Shown here: positions 31,608-38,474 of the stretch, piece after piece
How the letters are laid out: each line of letters starts with the position of its first letter
Position numbering within the stretch: the first letter of the stretch is position 1
From: Chloroflexota bacterium
GTDB lineage: Bacteria > Chloroflexota > UBA6077 > CF-72
DNA: 38,474 bases
Reading direction: 5' to 3'
NCBI GenBank assembly: GCA_019247515.1
Contig: JAFAOS010000380.1
Span: forward strand, 1-38,474
Made by a program: the position numbers and the translations under genes
Notes under the pieces: model-generated
Databases searched by the model: none
Told to the model about the DNA's origin: nothing
The model's input: the letters and a program-made list of their open reading frames with translations, nothing else

Positions 31608-32876
31608 GTGCAGGTGCGTGATGGGGTTTCGGTGGTGAGCCGTCCGCCGCTCCGTGCCTGGGCGCTGGTGAATGCCCACCTGATCGAGGGCAATCCGGGC
31701 GGATACGCGGGACGCGGCGGCGTGCTGATCGCGGACGGCCGCATCGCCGCGAGTGGGCCCGACGTCCGGGCGGACTCGATCGGCGAAGTGCCAATGGTGG
31801 ATGCTGGCAACCGCACGATCCTCCCAGGCCTGATCGACTGCCACGTGCACCTGACCTGGAGCGCACAGGCGTCGCCCGTCGCCACGCTGATCGAAGAGCG
31901 CGAGTTGCCGGCTACGCTGGCGCTGCGGGCGGGCGCGAACGCGCTGGCGGCGCTGCAACGCGGAACGACCACGCTGCGCGACGTGGGCAGCCCGAACGCG
32001 GTCATTTTCGCGCTGCGCGAGGCGATCGCCCGGGGTGTGTCCCCGGGCCCGCGCGTGGTCGCCGCGGGCTGCGTTATTACCACGCCCAGCGGCCACTGCC
32101 ACTACGTCGGCCGCCACGCAACCGATGCCGGCTCGGCGCGGGACGCGGCCATCGCCCAGCTCGAGGCCGGCGCGGACCTGATCAAGGTCATGACCAGCGG
32201 CGGCCTGCACACACCCGGCAGCGACCCGGCCTCACCTCAGTTCTCGGTCGAGGCGCTGCGTCAGATCGCCGACGCCGCGCACGCCGCCGGACGACGTGTC
32301 ACGGGCCATGCGACGTGCGACGCGGCGATCGCGGCTGCCGCGGAGGCGGGGTTCGACAGCATTCAGCACGGGAGCAATCTCCAGCCGGCGACTGCCGCGG
32401 CGCTTGCCAGGGCGAATGTCGGCATCACGCCAACGCTGGACACACGCCATTTTCTGAACCTGCACCTGGATGATCCGGCCATACCGGAGGTCATCCGCAC
32501 CAGGGCGCGTACCACCAGCCTCAACCGCGGCGACGCCTACCAGGTGGCTCTGGACGCAGGGGTGACGGTGACTGCCGGCACCGACTCCGGCACCACGTTC
32601 GTGCCCCATGGCGCACTGCCGACCGAGGTCCGTCTGTTGCACGCGGGTGGACTCTCGACTCGGGACGCCATCGCCGCGGCAACCTGGACCGCCGCGCGCG
32701 AGGTGGGCCTGGCGGGTGTCGTCGGCACCCTGGCCCCCGGCGCCAGTGCCGACCTGCTGGTGCTCAATGGCGACCCGTTGAGCGACATCTCGGCACTGGA
32801 AGACGTGGCGCTGGTGGTCCTCTCAGGTAGGCAGGTCAGCGTGGGCGACGACGCGGCGTGGAGTCGGCTGCCGTGA
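31608..32876 (+). CDS. Metal-dependent amidohydrolase (imidazolonepropionase/prolidase-like)
   Basis: 422 aa. Metal ligands complete: HxH in DCHVHL, carboxylated Lys in DLIKVMTSGG, His in VTGHAT and SIQHGS, Asp in TAGTDSG. N- and C-terminal strands (GGVLIADGRIAASGP; LAPGASADLLVLNGDP) form the composite beta domain of the superfamily. Closest to the 'imidazolonepropionase-like' group that includes Xaa-Pro dipeptidases and organophosphate or carbamate hydrolases. Start GTG 31608 is the first in-frame codon after the preceding gene stop (13-bp gap); GTGs at 31614 and 31632 are alternatives, and no Shine-Dalgarno decides. Probable operon with the Gfo/Idh/MocA gene. Confidence 0.88.
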   Translation: MQVRDGVSVVSRPPLRAWALVNAHLIEGNPGGYAGRGGVLIADGRIAASGPDVRADSIGEVPMVDAGNRTILPGLIDCHVHLTWSAQASPVATLIEERELPATLALRAGANALAALQRGTTTLRDVGSPNAVIFALREAIARGVSPGPRVVAAGCVITTPSGHCHYVGRHATDAGSARDAAIAQLEAGADLIKVMTSGGLHTPGSDPASPQFSVEALRQIADAAHAAGRRVTGHATCDAAIAAAAEAGFDSIQHGSNLQPATAAALARANVGITPTLDTRHFLNLHLDDPAIPEVIRTRARTTSLNRGDAYQVALDAGVTVTAGTDSGTTFVPHGALPTEVRLLHAGGLSTRDAIAAATWTAAREVGLAGVVGTLAPGASADLLVLNGDPLSDISALEDVALVVLSGRQVSVGDDAAWSRLP

Positions 32877-33116
32877 ACCCGCTGGTTTGGCCAGACCGTA
32901 CACGTCGAAGACGTGCGTCGATGGGATCTCGTTTGCGGAGGCGTGCGGACTGAAGCGAACCCGCGCCCAGCGCCCGGTGGCGAGCAGGTCTCGCTCGTAG
33001 CGGCACTGTTCCTGCGACTCGACGAACCGCCGCGCGAAGACGCGCATGAAGGGCCACCGCAGTTGATGCAGCGACCATCCCCCCGAGTGATTGTCCGTAC
33101 ATTTGAGGTGTATCAC
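32823..33116 (-). CDS. Possible small protein, unknown function
   Basis: 97-codon frame in an otherwise empty 296-bp gap, overlapping the 3' end of the amidohydrolase gene by 54 bp on the opposite strand. The composition is protein-like (WSLHQLRWPFMRVFARRF, CRYERDLLATGRWARVRFS) and third codon positions are GC-rich like true genes here, but no ribosome-binding site or family is recognised. The plus strand offers only an arginine/proline-rich frame. Could be non-coding. Confidence 0.35.
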   Translation of the reverse strand: MIHLKCTDNHSGGWSLHQLRWPFMRVFARRFVESQEQCRYERDLLATGRWARVRFSPHASANEIPSTHVFDVYGLAKPAGSRQPTPRRVVAHADLPT

Positions 33117-33172
33117 CTGGCCGCGCGCCAGTCAAGCTGATCTCGAAATCCGGTAAGCTGTGCCGCCGCCGA

Positions 33173-34066
33173 ATGACCTCGCCAGCCGCGCGTGCCCTGC
33201 TCAACACCCTCGCATGCGGCGTCGTGCGGCAGCAGTTGATGCTCCTGCGCGAGCACGAGCCGGGCGCGCGTACCGGGCAGGACCCCGAGGACGTCCACGA
33301 CATGCGCGTCGCCACCCGCCGCCTGCGCGCCGCGCTCCGCACCTTCGACCAGGTGCTGCCCGCCGACCGCGAGTTCGTCGACGAGGAGCTGCGCTGGCTG
33401 GGCGACGGCCTGGCCGCGGTACGCGACCTGGACGTGCAACTGGAGCGGGTCCACGCTCTGGGCGGACTCGAATCGCCGGGCGATCGGGAGGCGCTCGAAG
33501 CCCTGGAAGCGGCGCTGAGCCGCGAGCACACCCGCGCCCGTTCGGAGCTGAATGAGCTGCTCGATTCGGAGCGGTACGCGGCGATTCTGTCCCACGGCGC
33601 CGATCTGCTGACCCGACCGGTGCCCCAGCGGGCGGAGGACGTGACGGTTGGCGGCGCGGCGTACGAGCTGGTGGAGCGTCCGTTTCGCCGCTTCCGCAAG
33701 TCCGCCAGGCGCCTCACCGTCGACTCGCCGCCGGCGGATTTTCACAAGGCGCGCAAGCGGGCGCGGCTCCTCCGCTACACGGTGGAGTTCGTCGGCGATG
33801 CGTTCCCGCGGGCCTCGAGGCGTTTCGTGCGGCGGCTGGTCGCGCTGCAGGACGTGCTGGGCAAGCATCAGGACGCGGAGGTCGCGCTTGGTGAGCTGCG
33901 CGAGGTGGCGCAGCGGTCGGAGCTGTCGCCGAGCGCGTTGTTCGCCCTGGGCCAGCTCGGGCAGCGTTACGCCGACGAGGCGGCTGAGCTGCGCTCGCAA
34001 TTTGCGGGAGCCTACGCTGGCGTCGTCGGCAAACGCTGGCGCACGCTGCGGCGCGAATCCGGATGA
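33173..34066 (+). CDS. CHAD-domain protein
   Basis: 297 aa, a stand-alone CHAD domain made of two helical halves. Signature elements: EDVHDMRVATRRLRAALRTF near residue 40, DLDVQLERV, FHKARKRARLLRYTVEF near 195, and LQDVLGKHQDAEV. Conserved basic His/Arg/Lys residues line a channel that binds inorganic polyphosphate; CHAD proteins can localise to polyphosphate granules. No CYTH phosphatase domain is attached or nearby. The GH15 gene follows after about 140 bp. Confidence 0.9.
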   Translation: MTSPAARALLNTLACGVVRQQLMLLREHEPGARTGQDPEDVHDMRVATRRLRAALRTFDQVLPADREFVDEELRWLGDGLAAVRDLDVQLERVHALGGLESPGDREALEALEAALSREHTRARSELNELLDSERYAAILSHGADLLTRPVPQRAEDVTVGGAAYELVERPFRRFRKSARRLTVDSPPADFHKARKRARLLRYTVEFVGDAFPRASRRFVRRLVALQDVLGKHQDAEVALGELREVAQRSELSPSALFALGQLGQRYADEAAELRSQFAGAYAGVVGKRWRTLRRESG

Positions 34067-34130
34067 AGTAACGATCCAGGATGGCGCGGAGCGGTTCGCG
34101 GTTCACGACCGTGAGCTCAGCGGTGATCGC

Positions 34131-34143
34131 CCCTTAATAAGGG
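34131..34143. terminator. Short hairpin between the CHAD and GH15 genes
   Basis: CCCTT-AAT-AAGGG, a 5-bp stem in an unusually AT-rich patch (34131-34180) followed within 16 nt by CTCTTTT. It could be a weak terminator for the CHAD gene or part of the GH15 promoter region; the sequence does not decide. Confidence 0.3.
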
Positions 34144-34209
34144 TTAATGCGCAGCCTCTTTTAGGGAATTCACTAACGCGCTCGGCCAGGCGTGGTCGTA
34201 CGCTGGGGC

Positions 34210-36066
34210 ATGGCCTTGACCGATGTGACGCCGGCGGAGAGTGCTCGCTCCGACCGCCAGATACCAGCCGCCTTCATTGCCGAGCACGGGTTGATCGGCG
34301 ACCTGCAGACCGCCGCCCTGGTGGCCACCGACGGCACCATCGACTGGTTCTGCTGCCCACGCTTCGACTCGCCCAGCGTCTTCGCGCGCATCCTCGATCA
34401 GCGCCGCGGCGGCCACTTCCGCATCGCACCGGTCGAAAACTGCGTGGCCAAGCAACTCTACTTCCCCGACACGGCGGTCCTGATCACGCGCTTTATGTCC
34501 GAGGACGGCGTGGCAGAGATCGTGGACTTCATGCCGATCGCCGACAACCCGAAGGTCGTCACCGACAACCACCGCATCGTGCGCATCATCCGCGGCATTC
34601 GCGGCGAGATGCAGATGAAGCTTGAGTGCGCGCCGCGCTTCGACTACGCACGTGCGCCGCACTCGGTCACCGTTACCGAGCATGGCGCGGTGCTGAAGGG
34701 CGCGGGTCTCGAGCTGACGCTGCACGGGGCGCCGGGCCTGGAACGTCAGGGCGAAAACGTGGTCACCACGCTCACGGTTCGCGCCAACGAAACCGTCGGC
34801 GTCGTGCTGGAAAGCGCCTCCAGAACCCCGCCGCGCCCGATGGCGCACGCAGAGGTCTGGCCACTGCTCGAAGCCACGGCGCGCTTCTGGCGCAACTGGA
34901 TCGACCACTCCACGTACCGCGGGCGCTGGCGAGAGATGGTCGACCGCGCGGCAATGACGCTCAAGCTGATGACCTACGCGCCCACGGGCGCACTCGTCGC
35001 GGCGCCGACCGCGGCACTGCCCGAACAACTGGGCGGCGAACGCAACTGGGACTATCGTTTCACCTGGGTGCGCGACGCGTCCTATTCGGTCGGCGCGCTG
35101 CTGGCGCTGGGCTACACCGAGGAGGCGCAGGCGTTCATGGTGTGGTTGCGCGACAGGTTCGAGGAGCACGTGGGCACCTCGTCGGGTCCGCTCAAAATCA
35201 TGTACCGCGTGGATGGATCGTCGGACCTCGTGGAGGAGTCGCTCGACCACCTCGAGGGCTACCAGGGCTCGCGTCCGGTGCGGATCGGCAACGGCGCGGC
35301 CGACCAGCTGCAGCTGGATATCTACGGCGAGGCGATGTTCGCGCTGTCGCAGACAGGTGGAGTTCGACCACCGATCGCCCACCGCGGGTGGAAGGATATG
35401 GCCCACATCATCGACTGGCTCGTCCAGAACTGGGACCAGCCCGACGAAGGCATCTGGGAGACGCGTGGTGGTCGGCGCGACTTCATCTATGGGCGGGTGA
35501 TGTCGTGGGTCGCGCTGGACCGCGCCGTCCGTCTGGCTCGCGAGCTCGGCCGACCGGCCGATCTGGTCCGCTGGACGGCCGCGCGGGACGCGATTTACGA
35601 ACAGATCCTCGACCGCGGCTGGAATCCCAAGCGCAACGCGTTCGTCCAGTATCACGGCACCGACGTGATGGACGCTTCGGTGCTGATGATGCCGATCACG
35701 GGCTTTGTGGTTCCGAGCGATCCGATGTGGCTCTCGACACTGGATGCCATCGATGAGGAGCTTGTCTCAGACAGCCTGGTGTACCGCTACAACCCCAGCG
35801 CTTCACCTGACGGACTGACGGGCAACGAAGGTACCTTTTCAATCTGCACGTTCTGGTACGTCGACGCGCTGGCGCGCTCGGGTCGCCTCGAGCAGGCGCG
35901 CTACGTGTTCGAGAAGATGCTGACGTACGCCAACCACGTCGGGCTGTACTCCGAAGAGATCGGTCCGACCGGTGAGCAGCTCGGTAATTTTCCACAGGCA
36001 TTCAGCCACCTGTCGCTGATCGGCGCCGCGGTCACGCTCAACAACGCGCTCGACCGGAGTAGCTGA
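34210..36066 (+). CDS. Glycoside hydrolase family 15 (glucoamylase/trehalase-type)
   Basis: 618 aa. N-terminal beta-sandwich beginning HGLIGDLQTAALVATDGTID, then the (alpha/alpha)6 barrel: GERNWDYRFTWVRDASYSV, YRVDGSSDLVEESLDHLEGY, PDEGIWETRGG (first catalytic Glu) and GLYSEEIGPTGEQLGNFPQAFSH (second catalytic Glu). The layout matches bacterial GH15 enzymes, several of which (for example the mycobacterial ones) are trehalases; glucoamylase activity is the alternative. It lacks a signal peptide, so it is probably cytoplasmic. ATG 34210 is preferred because the family N-terminus starts close to it; a GTG at 34192 would add six residues. Confidence 0.93.
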   Translation: MALTDVTPAESARSDRQIPAAFIAEHGLIGDLQTAALVATDGTIDWFCCPRFDSPSVFARILDQRRGGHFRIAPVENCVAKQLYFPDTAVLITRFMSEDGVAEIVDFMPIADNPKVVTDNHRIVRIIRGIRGEMQMKLECAPRFDYARAPHSVTVTEHGAVLKGAGLELTLHGAPGLERQGENVVTTLTVRANETVGVVLESASRTPPRPMAHAEVWPLLEATARFWRNWIDHSTYRGRWREMVDRAAMTLKLMTYAPTGALVAAPTAALPEQLGGERNWDYRFTWVRDASYSVGALLALGYTEEAQAFMVWLRDRFEEHVGTSSGPLKIMYRVDGSSDLVEESLDHLEGYQGSRPVRIGNGAADQLQLDIYGEAMFALSQTGGVRPPIAHRGWKDMAHIIDWLVQNWDQPDEGIWETRGGRRDFIYGRVMSWVALDRAVRLARELGRPADLVRWTAARDAIYEQILDRGWNPKRNAFVQYHGTDVMDASVLMMPITGFVVPSDPMWLSTLDAIDEELVSDSLVYRYNPSASPDGLTGNEGTFSICTFWYVDALARSGRLEQARYVFEKMLTYANHVGLYSEEIGPTGEQLGNFPQAFSHLSLIGAAVTLNNALDRSS

Positions 36067-36140
36067 GTTCGAGTCGTGTTCAGGCTGGGGGCAGGGATTG
36101 AGCACCACCTGAGCAGGCGCAGCGAGCACCATTAAGGACA

Positions 36141-38474
36141 ATGCCGACGCGGCAGAGTCCCTGGCAGTCACGCGGCCTCGCGGTGGCGACGCTGCTCGTT
36201 TCCTGCGTGGTGCTCAACGTGCTCGTCGGCCAGCTGGTGCGCAACGTCTTCAAGCTGCCCATCTTCCTGGACTCGATCGGCACGATCCTGACGGGCGCGC
36301 TGATGGGCCCGCTGGCGGGTGCGGCGGTGGGCGCCGCGTCGAACGTGCTGGCGGGCGTGCTGCTGGACGACCCGGGCATCATCCCCTACGCGCTCACCGC
36401 GGCCTGCATTGGCGTCGCGGCGGGCCTCGCGACCACGCTTGGCGCCTTCAGATCGCTGCCCGGCGTGATCCTGGCAGGGTTGTTCACGGGTGTGCTCGCG
36501 GCGCTGGTCTCGGCGCCAATCACCGCCTACGTTCAGCAGGCCACCAGCAGCCCGGGCCAGGTCGCCCTGGTGGGCGTCTTTGCTTCAACCGGCGAAAACC
36601 TCCTCAAAGCCGTCACGCTCGAAGGCTTCGTCGCCGACCCGCTCGACAAAGCTATCTCCTTCACGATCGTCTACTTCGTCTTGCGGCTGTTGCCCGCCGA
36701 GATCGTCGAGCCCCTGGCCGAGGCGCGGGCGTTCTCGCGGTCCAGACAACTCTCGGCCCGCTATGGGGTGGCGGCCGCACTGAGCGTGGTTGCGCTGCTG
36801 TTCGCGTGGGTGTTCCGACCCGTCTTCGGCACCGACGTCTACGCGATCTTTTATCTGGCGGTCATCATCTCGGCCTGGTACGGCGGACTGGGTCCGGCCA
36901 TCCTGGCTGGCGTGGTCGGGCTGCTGGCCAACATCGTCATCCAGCTTCCGCCGGTCGGTCCGGGGCTGGGCATCGACGACTGGCTGCGCGTCGCCATCTA
37001 CGTGTCGGTTGCGTCGCTCATTGCGTTGATCACCGACCGTCTCGAGCGCACGAATGCCGCCCTGGAAGTCTCACTCAAGGAGCAGCGCGAGCAGGAGGCG
37101 CAAACGCGGGCGGTGGTCAATGGTGTGGTCGAAGCTCTGGTGCTGGTCGACCCCAACAACCACCGACTGCTGAGCGTCAACCACCAGTTCGAAGAGATGT
37201 TCGGCGTCAGCGGCTCCCAGGTTGTCGGGCAGACCCTACGCGATCTGAACACGCTGGTCGACCGGGCATTCGCCCAGCCGGATGAGCTCCGCCAGCGGGT
37301 GACGGACACCGCCTCCGATGCAACGGCGCAATTCACCGAAATCCTCCAGCAGGTGTGGCCTCAGGAGCGCGCGCTGCAGCTGTTCTCCGCACCGGTGTTG
37401 ACCGACGGCCGGTTTCTGGGTCGTCTCTACGGGTTCCGTGACGTGACCCAGGAGCGCGAGCTCGATCGGATGAAGACCGAATTCGTCTCGCAGGTCTCGC
37501 ACGAGCTGCGCACCCCGCTCACGGCCATCAAAGGGTTCACCGAGCTGCTGCTGGATGGCGACGCCGGGGAGGTCAACGACGAGCAGCAGGAATACCTGGA
37601 TATCGTCAAGTCAAACGTCGACCGACTGGTCGCGCTGATCAACGACCTGCTCGACATCTCGCGTATCGAGTCCGGTCGGATCAAGCTCGACCTGGCGCCG
37701 ATCGACCTGGCGGCCATCATCACCTCGGTGGTGGCCACCATGCGGCCCCTGCTCGACGGCAAGCAGCAGACGCTCACCACCAGCGTGGAAGCGGACCTGC
37801 CCCTGGCGATGGGCGACCGGGACCGCGTCGTGCAGGTGGTTACGAATCTGGTCAGCAATGCTCACAAGTACACGCAGGCCGAAGGGGCGATCACCGTTTC
37901 CGCTGAACGCACGGACAACCTGCTGCGGGTCGCCGTCCAGGACAACGGCATGGGCATCCCCGCCGACGACATTCCGAAGTTGTTCACCCGGTTCTTCCGC
38001 GTCGATAGCTCGTTGACGCGCGAGATTGGCGGAACTGGACTGGGGCTGTCGATTGTGAAGTCGATCGTGGAGCTCCAGGGTGGCACGGTATCCGTGGAGT
38101 CGGAAGTCGGACGCGGCTCCACGTTTGCGTTCACGCTGCCGATCGCCGGTGCGGAAGCGCCTGCCATCGCGCCGCGGGTGAGTGTGCCGCCTGAAGGCAC
38201 AGTGCTGGTGGTGGAAAATGAGCCCGACATCCGTGAGCAGCTGGAGTCCAGCCTGATGCGGGCCGGCTATACAGTCCGTCTCGCGGACGACATCGCCGAC
38301 GCCATCAACCAGATGGACCAGCAGCGGCCGGACCTGGTGATGCTGCGCCTGCGTCTCACCGCGCCGCGCGGCTTCGAGGACGCCCGCGCGCTGGCGGAAA
38401 CGACCGAGGCGCGCGACATCCCGCTGCTGGTGGTCTCCATTCAGCGCGATGCCTCCGAGGCCGTGCAGACGGCC
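36141..38474 (+). CDS. Hybrid sensor histidine kinase with degenerate receiver (partial)
   Basis: 778 codons to the right edge with no stop. Parts: residues ~12-195, hydrophobic domain reminiscent of ECF-transporter substrate-binding subunits (FLDSIGTILTGALMGPLAG); ~205-285, DUF4118-like four-helix region as in KdpD (YAIFYLAVIISAWYGGLGP); a short coiled linker; PAS domain (~305-415); HisKA with phospho-acceptor H454 in SHELRTPLT; HATPase with NLVSNAHKYT, DNGMGIP and GGTGLGLSIV; then a receiver-like domain from ~686. In the receiver the Asp pocket reads V-E-N-E and the phosphoacceptor position reads LVML-R736-L, where functional receivers have Asp. ATG 36141 has AAGGA only 2 nt upstream. What follows the receiver is outside the window. 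Confidence 0.9.
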   Translation, partial: MPTRQSPWQSRGLAVATLLVSCVVLNVLVGQLVRNVFKLPIFLDSIGTILTGALMGPLAGAAVGAASNVLAGVLLDDPGIIPYALTAACIGVAAGLATTLGAFRSLPGVILAGLFTGVLAALVSAPITAYVQQATSSPGQVALVGVFASTGENLLKAVTLEGFVADPLDKAISFTIVYFVLRLLPAEIVEPLAEARAFSRSRQLSARYGVAAALSVVALLFAWVFRPVFGTDVYAIFYLAVIISAWYGGLGPAILAGVVGLLANIVIQLPPVGPGLGIDDWLRVAIYVSVASLIALITDRLERTNAALEVSLKEQREQEAQTRAVVNGVVEALVLVDPNNHRLLSVNHQFEEMFGVSGSQVVGQTLRDLNTLVDRAFAQPDELRQRVTDTASDATAQFTEILQQVWPQERALQLFSAPVLTDGRFLGRLYGFRDVTQERELDRMKTEFVSQVSHELRTPLTAIKGFTELLLDGDAGEVNDEQQEYLDIVKSNVDRLVALINDLLDISRIESGRIKLDLAPIDLAAIITSVVATMRPLLDGKQQTLTTSVEADLPLAMGDRDRVVQVVTNLVSNAHKYTQAEGAITVSAERTDNLLRVAVQDNGMGIPADDIPKLFTRFFRVDSSLTREIGGTGLGLSIVKSIVELQGGTVSVESEVGRGSTFAFTLPIAGAEAPAIAPRVSVPPEGTVLVVENEPDIREQLESSLMRAGYTVRLADDIADAINQMDQQRPDLVMLRLRLTAPRGFEDARALAETTEARDIPLLVVSIQRDASEAVQTA

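Noticed and set aside
1..38474. tRNA, rRNA, riboswitch or prophage genes
   Set aside because: Scanning both strands I saw no recognisable tRNA cloverleaf, rRNA segment, phage structural gene or transposase; a covariance-model scan would be needed to exclude small RNAs.

Overview
The window is a high-GC bacterial chromosome segment. It most resembles Chloroflexota: it pairs an alternative complex III operon with a caa3 oxidase of the A2 type, and also carries PqqD/HprK-like modules. The phylum is inferred from gene content; no rRNA, tRNA or other marker gene is present.

Layout. (1) 1-960: the N-terminal part of an unrecognised conserved gene leaving the left edge on the minus strand, then a composite dispersed repeat (754-960). 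(2) 960-6887, minus strand: a large secreted S8/S53-type peptidase, a small membrane protein, a thioredoxin-reductase-like flavoprotein and an LLM flavin oxidoreductase. (3) 6950-19291, minus strand: one tightly packed respiratory operon, actABCDEF - small membrane protein - sco - coxB - coxA - coxC - coxD. Most junctions overlap by 1-14 nt. It would encode quinol:cytochrome c oxidoreductase, its caa3 oxidase and a copper chaperone. (4) 19459-25838: a surface-modification locus. The minus-strand arm has a degenerate nucleotidyltransferase fused to a glycosyltransferase, a 2OG-Fe(II) oxygenase, and an O-fucosyltransferase-like protein with a C-terminal carbohydrate-binding-like domain. The divergent plus-strand arm has a GT11-like alpha-1,2-fucosyltransferase and a PqqD-domain protein ending in about 155 residues of Thr-Pro repeat. 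(5) 25839-26273: non-coding DNA holding an opposite-strand copy of the left-edge repeat and a REP-like hairpin. (6) 26274-30336: a UDP-glucose dehydrogenase; facing it, a CAP-domain protein with a Thr/Ser/Pro/Ala-rich linker and an HprK-like P-loop domain fused to a prolyl-4-hydroxylase-like 2OG oxygenase. (7) 30425-38474: Gfo/Idh/MocA oxidoreductase, amidohydrolase, a doubtful small ORF, CHAD protein, GH15 glucoamylase/trehalase, and a hybrid histidine kinase running off the right edge with a degenerate receiver.

The most interesting part is 19.4-30.3 kb. A Thr-Pro-repeat protein carrying a PqqD (RiPP-recognition-like) domain sits among three glycosyltransferases with the fucosyltransferase HxRR(G/x)D-type motif, two 2OG-Fe(II) oxygenases, an HprK-like domain, a nucleotidyltransferase-like domain and a sugar-nucleotide dehydrogenase. 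My inference is a system that hydroxylates and/or glycosylates a Pro/Thr-rich cell-surface stalk, superficially like hydroxyproline-rich glycoproteins of plants. Individual domain calls are well supported; the joint function is not demonstrated.
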